A stretch of 64,000 nt of DNA from Klebsiella sp. BIGb0138 (GTDB taxonomy: Bacteria > Pseudomonadota > Gammaproteobacteria > Enterobacterales > Enterobacteriaceae): assembly GCF_004342285.1 (NCBI RefSeq), contig NZ_SMCV01000017.1:20768-84767 (forward strand), in the 5' to 3' direction. Position 1 is the stretch's first letter, and each line of letters starts with the position of its first letter. Under the pieces are notes generated by a model that saw nothing but the letters and a program-made list of their open reading frames with translations, was not told where the DNA came from and ran no database searches. Below are positions 28,358 to 39,753 of this stretch, piece by piece. A program made the position numbers and the translations under genes.

Positions 28358-29320
28358 ATGATTAAGAAAATCGGTGTATTGACAAGTGGCGGTGATGCGC
28401 CGGGCATGAACGCAGCAATTCGTGGCGTTGTGCGCGCAGCATTAACGGAAGGTCTGGAAGTTTTTGGAATCTATGACGGTTACCTCGGCCTGTATGAAGA
28501 TCGCATGGTTCAGCTCGACCGCTATAGCGTTTCCGATATGATCAACCGTGGCGGCACCTTCCTGGGCTCAGCGCGCTTCCCGGAATTCCGCGAAGAGCAC
28601 ATTCGCGCCGTGGCGCTTGAGAACATGAAAAAGCGCGGCCTGGATGCGCTGGTTGTTATCGGCGGCGACGGTTCCTACATGGGGGCGATGCGTCTGACCG
28701 AAATGGGCTTCCCGTGCATCGGCCTGCCCGGCACCATCGATAACGACATTAAGGGCACCGACTACACCATCGGTTTCTTCACCGCTCTGAGCACCGTTGT
28801 TGAGGCCATTGACCGCCTGCGCGATACCTCCTCTTCCCACCAGCGTATTTCTGTGGTGGAAGTGATGGGCCGTTACTGCGGCGACCTGACCCTGGCCGCG
28901 GCGATTGCCGGCGGTTGTGAGTTCATCATGGTGCCGGAAGTGGAATACTCGCGTGACGATCTGGTCGCCGAAATCAAAGCGGGCATCGCCAAAGGTAAGA
29001 AACACGCCATCGTGGCGATTACCGAACACATGTGCGATGTGGACGAGCTGGCGCACTACATTGAGAAAGAGACCGGCCGCGAAACCCGCGCGACCGTTCT
29101 GGGCCACATTCAGCGCGGAGGTTCTCCGGTTCCTTATGACCGTATCCTGGCGTCCCGCATGGGTTCCTACGCGATTGAACTGCTGCAGCAGGGCTTTGGC
29201 GGCCGCTGTGTCGGTATTCAGAACGAGAAGCTGGTGCACCATGACATCATCGACGCTATCGAGAACATGAAGCGTCCATTCAAGAATGACTGGCTGGACT
29301 GCGCGAAGAAACTGTATTAA
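28358..29320 (+). CDS. pfkA: 6-phosphofructokinase I
   Basis: 320 aa, the E. coli length. The committed step of glycolysis: fructose-6-phosphate + ATP to fructose-1,6-bisphosphate. ATP loop GGDAPGMN at 11-18 and the catalytic Asp in PGTIDND (D128, usually numbered 127) are present. It is a tetramer controlled by PEP and ADP. Own promoter in the 202-bp gap after fieF. In E. coli sbp, cdh and tpiA follow; here the next gene is rraA, 60 bp away, in the opposite direction. Confidence 0.97.
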   Translation: MIKKIGVLTSGGDAPGMNAAIRGVVRAALTEGLEVFGIYDGYLGLYEDRMVQLDRYSVSDMINRGGTFLGSARFPEFREEHIRAVALENMKKRGLDALVVIGGDGSYMGAMRLTEMGFPCIGLPGTIDNDIKGTDYTIGFFTALSTVVEAIDRLRDTSSSHQRISVVEVMGRYCGDLTLAAAIAGGCEFIMVPEVEYSRDDLVAEIKAGIAKGKKHAIVAITEHMCDVDELAHYIEKETGRETRATVLGHIQRGGSPVPYDRILASRMGSYAIELLQQGFGGRCVGIQNEKLVHHDIIDAIENMKRPFKNDWLDCAKKLY

Positions 29321-29338
29321 TTCTGCCGCAACGGCAAC

Positions 29339-29371
29339 AAAAAGGCCTTCTCAGAGAGAAGGCCTTTTTTC
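29339..29371. terminator. bidirectional terminator between pfkA and rraA
   Basis: Perfect 14-bp stem AAAAAGGCCTTCTC / GAGAAGGCCTTTTT (29339-29352 and 29356-29369) with loop AGA. The A-run and T-run make it work for both convergent genes. Confidence 0.92.
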
Positions 29372-29380
29372 ATGGGCGGG

Positions 29381-29866
29381 TCATTCGATATCCAGCGCGT
29401 CCTCGGAGAGGATAATCCCGGTATTATCGGCATACAGATGGTCGCCGGAGAAGAAGGTCACGCCGCCGAAATTGACGCGTACGTCGCTTTCGCCGATGCC
29501 TTCGCCCGCGGCGCCCACCGGGATGGCGGCCAGCGCCTGGATGCCGATATCCAGATCTTCGAGATCGTCAACCTGACGAACCGCGCCGTAAACCACTATC
29601 CCTTCCCACTCATTTTGTACGGCCAGACGCGCCAGGTCGGCGTCAATCAACGCACGTCGGACGGAACCCCCGCCGTCGATCAGCAAGATGTGACCACGGC
29701 CGTTCTGTTCGAGCATATCGTATAGCAACCCGTTATCCTCGAAACATTTCACCGTGATGATTTGTCCACCAAACGACGACCGTCCGCCAAAATTGGAGAA
29801 CAGAGGTTCCACTACGTTGACATCTTCCTGGTAGATGTCACAAAGCTCGGAAGTATCGTATTTCAT
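29381..29866 (-). CDS. rraA: RNase E activity regulator A
   Basis: 161 aa, the E. coli length. RraA forms a trimer that binds the C-terminal degradosome-scaffold half of RNase E and lowers its activity. The fold is that of the 4-hydroxy-4-methyl-2-oxoglutarate aldolase-like family (formerly called MenG), with [16 protein letters not shown] near 76-91 as the conserved loop. It lies 92 bp after menA, with an AT-rich region in between that may hold its own promoter. Its 3' end faces pfkA through one shared terminator. Confidence 0.95.
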   Translation of the reverse strand: MKYDTSELCDIYQEDVNVVEPLFSNFGGRSSFGGQIITVKCFEDNGLLYDMLEQNGRGHILLIDGGGSVRRALIDADLARLAVQNEWEGIVVYGAVRQVDDLEDLDIGIQALAAIPVGAAGEGIGESDVRVNFGGVTFFSGDHLYADNTGIILSEDALDIE

Positions 29867-29958
29867 AGGCTTAACGTTCAGTTGCTGCGAGAGTTTTTAG
29901 TATATCTCGCGAATCGCATTGTTGGCAAAATCATCAATTGTTAATTGATATTTGTCAG

Positions 29959-30885
29959 TTAACCCACCAGCTTGCTGCAAATAATCCCAATGACAAACAG
30001 CAGGTTGGTCAGGAGCGCCGCTTTTACCGTACGTTCCAGCATTGGACGCATCGCCACGGGAGCGCGTTCACGCAGCACAAATCGCGCCTGCTTCACCAGC
30101 AGCGGCATGGCGAGCAGGAACAGCCAACCCCATGGGTTATGTAGAGAAATCAGATTAAACAGCGCCAGACACAGCGGAGCGCCGATGAGCAGGCAGCTGT
30201 GGTAGCGGCGGGCGTTAAGCGGCCCCAGACGCACGGCGAGGGTATTTTTACCGTTCTCCCTGTCGCTATCGATATCGCGCAGATTATTGATATTCAGCAC
30301 CGCTGCGGCTAACAGACCGCAGGCGGTGGCGGGCAGGAAAATCGTCGCGGCAATGCTGTGGGCCTGCAGGTACCAGCTTCCGACGACGCTCAGCCAGCCG
30401 AAGAACACCAGCACGGAGATATCGCCAAGGCCGATATAACCATAGGGGCGAGTGCCGACGGTATAGGTAATGGCGGCGATTATCGATAAGCTCCCCAGCA
30501 CCATAAAGCCAATAAAATCGGCCATCGTCTGCCAGGCGCAGAACAGCAGCGCCAGCCCGGAAAGACAAATCAGCACCACGGTGACGATCAGCGCGCGCTT
30601 CATCTGCGCCGGGGTGATCGCCCCTTTTTGCATCCCGCGCAGCGGGCCGAGACGATCGGGCTTATCGCTGCCCTTAACCGCATCACCGTAATCATTGGCC
30701 AGATTGGATAAGATTTGCAGCAGGCCGGCGGTAACCAGCGCCAGCAGGGCTACCCAGGGATCGAAGTACCCCTGCTGCCACGCCAGCGCCGTGCCGACAA
30801 CAATGGCGGAGAAGGCCAGCGGTAACGTTTTTGGCCGCAGGCTTTCCAGCCAGGCCTGGGTTCGGTTTATCGGTTGTTCAGTCAT
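29959..30885 (-). CDS. menA: 1,4-dihydroxy-2-naphthoate polyprenyltransferase
   Basis: 308 aa from the ATG at 30885, the E. coli length. It attaches the octaprenyl chain to dihydroxynaphthoate in menaquinone synthesis. Eight or nine membrane helices of the UbiA fold. The prenyl-diphosphate motif is NLANDYGDAVKGSD near 66-80, and a second acidic motif DIDSDRENGKNT lies near 195-206. A longer reading to 30942 enters the hslU terminator and was rejected. It follows hslVU with a strong terminator between. Confidence 0.95.
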   Translation of the reverse strand: MTEQPINRTQAWLESLRPKTLPLAFSAIVVGTALAWQQGYFDPWVALLALVTAGLLQILSNLANDYGDAVKGSDKPDRLGPLRGMQKGAITPAQMKRALIVTVVLICLSGLALLFCAWQTMADFIGFMVLGSLSIIAAITYTVGTRPYGYIGLGDISVLVFFGWLSVVGSWYLQAHSIAATIFLPATACGLLAAAVLNINNLRDIDSDRENGKNTLAVRLGPLNARRYHSCLLIGAPLCLALFNLISLHNPWGWLFLLAMPLLVKQARFVLRERAPVAMRPMLERTVKAALLTNLLFVIGIICSKLVG

Positions 30886-30893
30886 AATTCCTG

Positions 30894-30922
30894 GCCAAAA
30901 AAATGGGGCTATATAGCCCCAT
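30894..30922 (-). terminator. hslVU terminator
   Basis: Perfect palindrome ATGGGGCTAT/ATAGCCCCAT at 30903-30922. On the minus strand it is followed by TTTTTTT (30902-30896), a standard rho-independent terminator 30 bp after the hslU stop. Confidence 0.92.
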
Positions 30923-30951
30923 CGATTGTGATGAAAATACATTGAACCGGA

Positions 30952-32286
30952 TTATAGGATAAAACGGCTCAGATCTTCATCTGCCACCAGTACATCCAGA
31001 TGTTTACCGACATACTCAGCATCAATGGTGATGCTCTGGCCATTCATTTCGCTGGCATCGTAGGAGATGTCTTCAATCAGACGCTCCAGCACGGTGTGCA
31101 GACGACGCGCGCCGATGTTTTCGGTGGTTTCGTTCACCTGCCATGCCGCCTGAGCAATACGCTTGATGCCCTCTTGCGTAAACTCGATGTTAACGCCTTC
31201 GGTAGCCATCAGGGCTTTGTACTGGACGGTGATAGAGGCGTTCGGCTCGGTCAGGATGCGCTCGAAATCTTCCGTCGTCAGCGCTTTCAGCTCGACGCGA
31301 ATAGGCAGACGGCCCTGCAGTTCCGGGATCAGATCGGACGGACTCGCTACCTGGAACGCGCCGGAGGCGATAAACAGGATGTGGTCGGTTTTCACCATCC
31401 CGTGCTTGGTCGACACGGTGCAGCCCTCTACCAGCGGCAGCAGGTCGCGCTGAACGCCTTCGCGGGATACATCCGGGCCGGAGCTGTTGCCGCCGCGCTT
31501 ACAGATTTTGTCGATTTCGTCGATAAACACAATACCGTGCTGTTCAACGGCATCGATGGCGTCCTGCTTGAGTTCTTCCGGGTTGACCAGCTTCGCCGCT
31601 TCTTCTTCGATCAGCAGCTTCATCGCATCTTTGATTTTCAGCTTACGCGGTTTTTGCTTCTGCCCGCCCAGATTCTGGAACATCGACTGCAGCTGGCTGG
31701 TCATCTCTTCCATGCCCGGCGGGGACATGATTTCAACGCCCATCGGCGCAGCGGCGAGATCGATCTCGATCTCTTTATCGTCGAGCTGACCTTCGCGTAG
31801 TTTCTTACGGAATGCCTGACGCGCAGCGGACGGTTCCTGAGTCTGCTCCGCCTGGCCCCAGTTATTTTTTGCCGGTGGGATCAGCACATCCAGAATGCGC
31901 TCCTCCGCCAGCTCTTCCGCGCGATAGCGGTTTTTATCGATGGACTGCATGCGGACCATTTTGATCGCCGCATCGGTCAGATCGCGGATAATAGAATCCA
32001 CTTCCTTGCCCACATAGCCCACTTCGGTGAATTTGGTTGCTTCAACTTTGATGAACGGCGCGTTGGCCAGCTTCGCCAGACGGCGAGCGATTTCGGTTTT
32101 ACCGACGCCGGTCGGGCCGATCATCAGAATGTTTTTCGGCGTGACTTCATGGCGCAGCTCTTCATTCAGCTGCATACGGCGCCAGCGGTTACGCAGCGCG
32201 ATGGCGACAGAACGCTTCGCCGCGTCCTGACCGATAATATGTTTGTCCAGTTCGCTGACAATTTCGCGTGGGGTCATTTCAGACAT
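30952..32286 (-). CDS. hslU: ATP-dependent protease ATPase subunit HslU (ClpY)
   Basis: 444 aa (E. coli 443). AAA+ hexamer that unfolds substrates such as SulA and feeds them to HslV. Walker [10 protein letters not shown] at 57-65 and Walker [10 protein letters not shown] near 250-258. The inserted I domain covers about 110-240. The C-terminal LSRFIL tail is the part that docks into HslV pockets and opens its active sites. Second gene of the heat-shock hslVU operon, 9 bp after hslV. Confidence 0.97.
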   Translation of the reverse strand: MSEMTPREIVSELDKHIIGQDAAKRSVAIALRNRWRRMQLNEELRHEVTPKNILMIGPTGVGKTEIARRLAKLANAPFIKVEATKFTEVGYVGKEVDSIIRDLTDAAIKMVRMQSIDKNRYRAEELAEERILDVLIPPAKNNWGQAEQTQEPSAARQAFRKKLREGQLDDKEIEIDLAAAPMGVEIMSPPGMEEMTSQLQSMFQNLGGQKQKPRKLKIKDAMKLLIEEEAAKLVNPEELKQDAIDAVEQHGIVFIDEIDKICKRGGNSSGPDVSREGVQRDLLPLVEGCTVSTKHGMVKTDHILFIASGAFQVASPSDLIPELQGRLPIRVELKALTTEDFERILTEPNASITVQYKALMATEGVNIEFTQEGIKRIAQAAWQVNETTENIGARRLHTVLERLIEDISYDASEMNGQSITIDAEYVGKHLDVLVADEDLSRFIL

Positions 32287-32295
32287 GGGAGATCC

Positions 32296-32826
32296 TTACG
32301 CTTTAGAAGCTAATTCTTCGATGGTGTGGAAATGGTTGGTATAGATGCAGATATCGCCTGCAATATTCAACGCTTTCTCTGCGATGTCGCGAGCGCCCAT
32401 ATCGGTATTTTCCAGCAGAGCGCGAGCAGCGGCCTGGGCGTAGGGACCACCGGAGCCGATAGCAATCAGGTCGTTTTCAGGCTGTACCACATCACCGTTA
32501 CCAGTAATGATCAGCGACGCATTTTCGTCGGCGACGGCCAGCAGGGCTTCCAGCTTGCGCAGCATGCGGTCGGTACGCCAGTCTTTCGCCAGCTCCACGG
32601 CGGCTTTGACCAGGTGACCCTGATGCATTTCCAGTTTACGTTCAAACAGTTCGAACAGCGTGAAGGCGTCGGCAGTACCGCCAGCGAAGCCAGCGATCAC
32701 TTTGTCGTTATAGAGACGACGGACTTTTTTCACGTTACCTTTCATGACGGTGTTGCCCAGCGTGGCCTGGCCATCACCGGCAATAACCACATGGCCGTTA
32801 CGGCGAACACTAACTATTGTTGTCAC
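32296..32826 (-). CDS. hslV: ATP-dependent protease peptidase subunit HslV (ClpQ)
   Basis: 176 aa. A proteasome-beta-type threonine protease forming a double hexameric ring. After loss of Met1, T2 is the nucleophile ([19 protein letters not shown]), with the conserved GDGQ and K near residue 34. It degrades proteins unfolded by HslU. Sigma-32 promoter and a 5'-UTR hairpin lie upstream. First gene of hslVU. Confidence 0.97.
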   Translation of the reverse strand: MTTIVSVRRNGHVVIAGDGQATLGNTVMKGNVKKVRRLYNDKVIAGFAGGTADAFTLFELFERKLEMHQGHLVKAAVELAKDWRTDRMLRKLEALLAVADENASLIITGNGDVVQPENDLIAIGSGGPYAQAAARALLENTDMGARDIAEKALNIAGDICIYTNHFHTIEELASKA

Positions 32827-32860
32827 GAGCAGACCCCTTGGTTACAAAAGCGGAATAGGG

Positions 32861-32881
32861 GCCCCGCGGCTGACGCGGGGC
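32861..32881 (-). promoter_or_regulatory. hslVU 5'-UTR stem-loop
   Basis: Perfect stem GCCCCGCG/CGCGGGGC with loop GCTGA (minus strand TCAGC), placed between the promoter and the hslV start. E. coli has a stem-loop at the same spot whose bases differ but which is reported to be needed for good hslVU expression. Here the pairing is kept with different bases, which supports function of the structure. Confidence 0.8.
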
Positions 32882-32896
32882 AGAATGCAATTATAG

Positions 32897-32921
32897 ATGG
32901 GGGGGATTTTTAGGGTTTCAA
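32897..32921 (-). promoter_or_regulatory. sigma-32 promoter of hslVU
   Basis: Minus strand TTGAAA (32921-32916), 13 bp, then CCCCAT (32902-32897) followed by CTATAA, the heat-shock promoter pattern. The -35 overlaps the ftsN stop codon, so the promoter is partly inside ftsN. Confidence 0.9.
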
Positions 32922-33892
32922 CCCCTGGCGGCGAGACGAATGCAGTTTGCGTGTCCGGCCATTTTCAGACGAGTGATCATATCGTTGGCGCTATCCTTGC
33001 CTTTCAGCGGCCCAATCACCACGCGATTCCAGCCATTGTTAGTGGTGATGCGTGAGGAAAATCCTTCAAATGCCAGCTGAGCGCGGACGGTTTCCGCCTG
33101 CTCGGCGCCTTTAAAGGAGCCGCATTGAATCATCCAACTGCGATCGTCTTTCTTCTCGACAGGCGCTTTCGGCGCCTCTTCAACGCGAGCGACCGGTGCG
33201 GCCGCCTGGGTTTTCGGCTGCGTGGTAGTATGCGCAGGCGTCTGCAGCAGATCCTGATACGGCTGCGTCGTCGAGGCGGTTTGTTTCGGCTGTTGTACCG
33301 GCTTAGGCTGCGATACCGGCTGCTCGGCAACCCGCTGCTGTGCGCGCGGCTGCTGGACAGGTGCTGCCTGCTGCTGGGCCTGTTGCTGCTGTTGTACCTG
33401 CTGCGCCGCGAGGCGCTGACGCTGCAGCGTCTGCTGGCGCTGAGCCGGCGTTTGTTCGTTCCACGGCACTTCGGTTAGCTGAGTCGGCTGCTGGCGCATA
33501 TCCGCCTGCATCTGTGCCAGCAGCTGACGCTGTTCGTTGGTCAGCTGTTCCGGCTTCATAACTTCCCCGCCGGCCGTGGGTTCGGTAGGCGCACGGACGC
33601 CAGGCTGGCGACTTTCCAGCTCTTTGATATAGCGCCAGCGCTCTTCGGGTTTTGGCGGCAGGCCGTTACCCGCCACCTGACGGTTTTGCAGCGCTTCCGC
33701 TTCTTCTTTTTTATGGTGCGTGATGAAGTACAGTCCACCGATAAAGGCCACCAGCACTGCCGCCGCGATCGCAACCATAGTAGGTGAAACCGCCGGAAGG
33801 CTGCTTTGTTTATTCCTTGAGCTGCGGGTATTGCCCTTTTTGCGCCGCGAAGAAGCCGGTTGGCTGCGGCGTACATAATCTCGTTGTGCCAC
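32918..33892 (-). CDS. ftsN: cell division protein FtsN
   Basis: 324 aa (E. coli 319). Bitopic: a short basic cytoplasmic part (MAQRDYVRRSQPASSRRKKG), one membrane helix at about 38-57, then periplasm. The essential helical segments lie near 75-125. A long linker rich in Q, A and P (about 150-230) follows, then a C-terminal SPOR domain (about 248-324) that binds denuded glycan at the septum. It triggers FtsWI activity. The linker holds runs such as QQVQQQQQAQQQ that are simple-sequence and likely vary among strains. Downstream of cytR. Confidence 0.95.
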   Translation of the reverse strand: MAQRDYVRRSQPASSRRKKGNTRSSRNKQSSLPAVSPTMVAIAAAVLVAFIGGLYFITHHKKEEAEALQNRQVAGNGLPPKPEERWRYIKELESRQPGVRAPTEPTAGGEVMKPEQLTNEQRQLLAQMQADMRQQPTQLTEVPWNEQTPAQRQQTLQRQRLAAQQVQQQQQAQQQAAPVQQPRAQQRVAEQPVSQPKPVQQPKQTASTTQPYQDLLQTPAHTTTQPKTQAAAPVARVEEAPKAPVEKKDDRSWMIQCGSFKGAEQAETVRAQLAFEGFSSRITTNNGWNRVVIGPLKGKDSANDMITRLKMAGHANCIRLAARG

Positions 33893-33983
33893 TATCGTTT
33901 CGCTGTTTTATTCGTTCGTCAGTCCGCCATGTTACTTAAGCGGCGGGCCTTTGACCAGAAGAGCAGGCCCGAAAGCCTGATGG

Positions 33984-35012
33984 TTATGTTCTGATTTTGC
34001 GTGTACTACCGCGTACGATCAGTTCGCAGTCCAGCAATCGTGAACCGCTGTTCACATTATGACCGTGGAGCTGGTCCAGTAATAGCAGCATCGCTTCGCG
34101 GCCAATATCAAAGCGCGGTTGTGCAACGGTCGTCAATGGCGGATCGCAAAATTCAGACAAAGAGATATTATCGAAACCCACAATAGACAGGTCGTCAGGC
34201 ACTTTCAGGCCGCGGCGTTTTGCCAACGACAGGGCACCCAGCGCCATAATATCGCTGTGGCAGAATACCGCGGTCGGCGGCACCGGGAGCGCCAGAAGCT
34301 GTTCCAGGGCGTTGGCCCCGGCCTCGTAGGTAAAATTACCGCGCGCAATATAGTGGGGGTCAATGGTTATCCCGCTGCGGCGCAGCGCCTGCACGTAACC
34401 CTGGAGGCGGTAATGGCAGAGCGGCATCTCTTCCGGACCGGCGATACAGCCAATGCGCTGGTGCCCGAGTTCGTGCAGATAGTTCACGGCATTGAACGCG
34501 GCGGTGAGGTTATCGATATGCACCGTCGGTAGCTCAAGCTCAGGCGCAAATTCATTCGCCATCACCATCGGCGGGAGATTGCGCTGCTCTTCCACACCGG
34601 CGTCGAACGGCAGACGGGAGCCTAACAGCAGCATCCCGTCGATCTGCTTGGTAATTATCAGGTCGATAAAGGTTTTTTCCTGCCGGTTCTGATGGGCGCA
34701 GTCGCCGATCAGTACCAGATACCCCTGTTCCGCAGCGGTGATTTCGATACCCCGGATAATCTCGCTGAAAAAGGGATCGCAAATATCCGGCACGATGACC
34801 AGAATCGTACGCGACTCGTTGCGTTTCATATTGCGCCCGAGCGACTGCGGTAAATAACCGACTTCAAGCGCCGCCTGTTCCACGCGGTTACGGGTGGTCT
34901 GCGAAACCTTATCGGGATTCATTAACGCTCGGGACACGGTTGCCGTTGAAACGTTTGCCTTCAGGGCAACGTCTTTCATCGTGGCGGCAACCACCTGTTT
35001 TTTGGGCTTCAC
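33984..35012 (-). CDS. cytR: LacI-family repressor CytR
   Basis: 342 aa from a GTG at 35012 with GAGGAG 7-12 bp upstream. E. coli CytR is 341. The N-terminal helix-turn-helix is ATMKDVALKANVSTATVSRALM, residues about 10-31. A periplasmic-binding-protein-like sensing domain fills the rest. CytR binds cytidine, and with CRP represses nucleoside uptake and catabolism genes (deo, udp, cdd, tsx, nupC/G). A reading from an ATG at 35045 is possible but lacks a ribosome site. Single-gene unit between priA and ftsN. Confidence 0.94.
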   Translation of the reverse strand: MKPKKQVVAATMKDVALKANVSTATVSRALMNPDKVSQTTRNRVEQAALEVGYLPQSLGRNMKRNESRTILVIVPDICDPFFSEIIRGIEITAAEQGYLVLIGDCAHQNRQEKTFIDLIITKQIDGMLLLGSRLPFDAGVEEQRNLPPMVMANEFAPELELPTVHIDNLTAAFNAVNYLHELGHQRIGCIAGPEEMPLCHYRLQGYVQALRRSGITIDPHYIARGNFTYEAGANALEQLLALPVPPTAVFCHSDIMALGALSLAKRRGLKVPDDLSIVGFDNISLSEFCDPPLTTVAQPRFDIGREAMLLLLDQLHGHNVNSGSRLLDCELIVRGSTRKIRT

Positions 35013-35163
35013 CTGTTTTCTCCTCGCTGACTGGCGCAGACACATCCCTTGCGATCTGACATCAGCAACATTTTTAGCAGATAGTCGATGTAGAGAGTTA
35101 CAGAATTTTCATAAAAAACGTGATGGTTGTTGAATTTTTTCGATCCGTCTCGCAAGAGAAGGC

Positions 35164-37840
<2,677 letters not shown>

Positions 37841-37855
37841 GTTGCTGGAAGAAAA

Positions 37856-37880
37856 AGCCGCCTCAGGGCGGCTTTTTTTG
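37856..37880 (+). terminator. rpmE terminator
   Basis: AAGCCGCC-TCA-GGGCGGCTT stem followed by six or more T, about 15 bp past the rpmE stop. Confidence 0.9.
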
Positions 37881-37968
37881 TTTCTGGCGTCATACGCTGC
37901 CCGGCAGCCAGGGCCGAACAGAGACAAAAAAGGGCAGAAGGAAGCTTCTGCCCTTTTTATTTATTGAC

Positions 37969-38286
37969 TTAGTATTCCCACGTATCCGGGTCGATACCCA
38001 TCTCGCGCATAATCTGTTTCGCCGCTTCCGGAATCTCATCGCTGCGCTCTTTACGCAGGTCTTCATCGTTCGGTAACGGTTGACCGGTAAATGCATGCAG
38101 GAACGCTTCACACAGCAGTTCGCTATTGGTGGCGTGACGCAGGTTGTTGACCTGCCGACGCGTGCGTTCATCGGTGAGGATCTTCAACACCTTCAGAGGA
38201 ATGGATACCGTAATTTTTTTTACTTGCTCACTCTTCTTACCGTGCTCAGCGTATGGGCTGATATATTCGCCGCTCCATTCAGCCAT
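37969..38286 (-). CDS. metJ: methionine repressor MetJ
   Basis: 105 aa, the E. coli length. Ribbon-helix-helix dimer; the DNA-contacting strand is [15 protein letters not shown] near 22-36. With S-adenosylmethionine as co-repressor it binds tandem 8-bp met boxes (AGACGTCT). Divergent from metB, with met boxes in the gap that serve both genes. Confidence 0.97.
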   Translation of the reverse strand: MAEWSGEYISPYAEHGKKSEQVKKITVSIPLKVLKILTDERTRRQVNNLRHATNSELLCEAFLHAFTGQPLPNDEDLRKERSDEIPEAAKQIMREMGIDPDTWEY

Positions 38287-38590
38287 GAGATACCTTTAAT
38301 CCTCTAGTCATTAGTTAAGGGCCTGAATATCTGTCCGTCATACTGCAAGCTGCCTGTATGACGGGTAGAGAACCCGGACCATAATTGCGCATAGTTTACC
38401 GTAGAGGGGGCGTTCTGACACCCGATAAGCCCCTGCCGATGTGCGCTAATGCATATAATTTTAACGGCTATTCGCTGTTTGCTCAATCTATACGCAAAGA
38501 AGTTTAGATGTCCAGATGTATTGACGTCTATTGTGACAATGATTACTCTGGTGCCTGACTTTTCACCGATTCAGCCCAGGAACTGCCCAA
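38287..38590. promoter_or_regulatory. metJ / metB divergent control region with met boxes
   Basis: 304 bp with no gene. Tandem 8-mers AAGAAGTT, AGATGTCC, AGATGTAT and TGACGTCT at 38498-38529, the last three good MetJ boxes, sit 60-90 bp before metB. The rest is AT-rich promoter-like sequence without other motifs that I can name; two inverted GCAGG-type stretches near 38430 are weak. Confidence 0.85.
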
Positions 38591-39751
38591 ATGACGCGTA
38601 AACAGGCCACCATCGCAGTGCGTAGCGGTTTAAATGACGACGAACAGTACGGCTGCGTTGTCCCGCCGATTCACCTTTCCAGTACCTATAACTTCACCGG
38701 CTTTAACGAACCCCGTGCCCACGACTATTCCCGTCGCGGTAACCCAACCCGTGATGTGGTGCAGCGCGCGCTGGCGGAGCTGGAAGGTGGAGCGGGCGCC
38801 GTGCTGACCAATACCGGCATGTCGGCAATCCTGCTGGTGACGACCGTGTTCCTGAAACCGGGCGATCTGCTGGTGGCCCCGCACGATTGCTACGGCGGCA
38901 GCTATCGCCTGTTTGATAGCCTGGCGAAGCGCGGCTGCTACCGCGTACTGTTTGTCGATCAGAACGATGAGCAGGCGCTGAACGCGGCGCTGGCGGAAAA
39001 ACCGAAGCTGGTATTAGTCGAAAGTCCAAGTAATCCGTTGCTGCGGGTGGTGGATATTGCGAAAATCTGCGCGCTGGCTCGTGAAGCGGGGGCGGTGAGC
39101 GTGGTGGATAACACCTTCCTGAGCCCGGCGTTGCAAAACCCGCTGGCGCTGGGCGCCGATCTGGTTCTGCATTCGTGCACCAAATACCTCAACGGTCACT
39201 CCGATGTGGTGGCTGGGGTGGTGATTGCCAAAGATCCGGAGACTGTCACCGAACTGGCATGGTGGGCGAATAACATCGGTGTCACCGGCGGCGCGTTCGA
39301 TAGCTATCTGCTGCTGCGCGGTTTACGTACGCTCTCTCCGCGTATGGAAGTGGCGCAGCGCAACGCGCTGGCGATTGTCGACTATCTGAAAACCCAGCCG
39401 CTGGTGAAAAAACTGTATCATCCGTCTCTGGCGGAGAATCAGGGGCACGAGATTGCTGCGCGTCAGCAAAAAGGTTTTGGCGCGATGTTAAGCTTTGAGC
39501 TGGAGGGCGATGAGCAGACATTGCGCCGTTTTCTGAGCGGATTATCGCTATTTACGCTGGCTGAATCGCTGGGGGGCGTAGAAAGTCTGATTTCGCACGC
39601 CGCGACGATGACCCACGCAGGCATGGCGCCTGAAGCACGTGCGGCAGCGGGGATTTCAGAAACGCTCCTGCGTATTTCGACCGGTATTGAAGATGGTGAA
39701 GATTTAATTGCCGACCTGGAAAATGGCTTCCGGGCAGCAAACGAGGGATAA
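38591..39751 (+). CDS. metB: cystathionine gamma-synthase
   Basis: 386 aa, the E. coli length. PLP enzyme joining O-succinylhomoserine and cysteine into cystathionine. The Schiff-base lysine K198 lies in LHSCTKYLNGHSD, and the cofactor-binding Y and R (YSRRGNPT, 47-54) are kept. First gene of metBL; its stop is 2 bp before the metL ATG. Controlled by MetJ boxes upstream. Confidence 0.97.
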   Translation: MTRKQATIAVRSGLNDDEQYGCVVPPIHLSSTYNFTGFNEPRAHDYSRRGNPTRDVVQRALAELEGGAGAVLTNTGMSAILLVTTVFLKPGDLLVAPHDCYGGSYRLFDSLAKRGCYRVLFVDQNDEQALNAALAEKPKLVLVESPSNPLLRVVDIAKICALAREAGAVSVVDNTFLSPALQNPLALGADLVLHSCTKYLNGHSDVVAGVVIAKDPETVTELAWWANNIGVTGGAFDSYLLLRGLRTLSPRMEVAQRNALAIVDYLKTQPLVKKLYHPSLAENQGHEIAARQQKGFGAMLSFELEGDEQTLRRFLSGLSLFTLAESLGGVESLISHAATMTHAGMAPEARAAAGISETLLRISTGIEDGEDLIADLENGFRAANEG

Positions 39752-39753
39752 AC

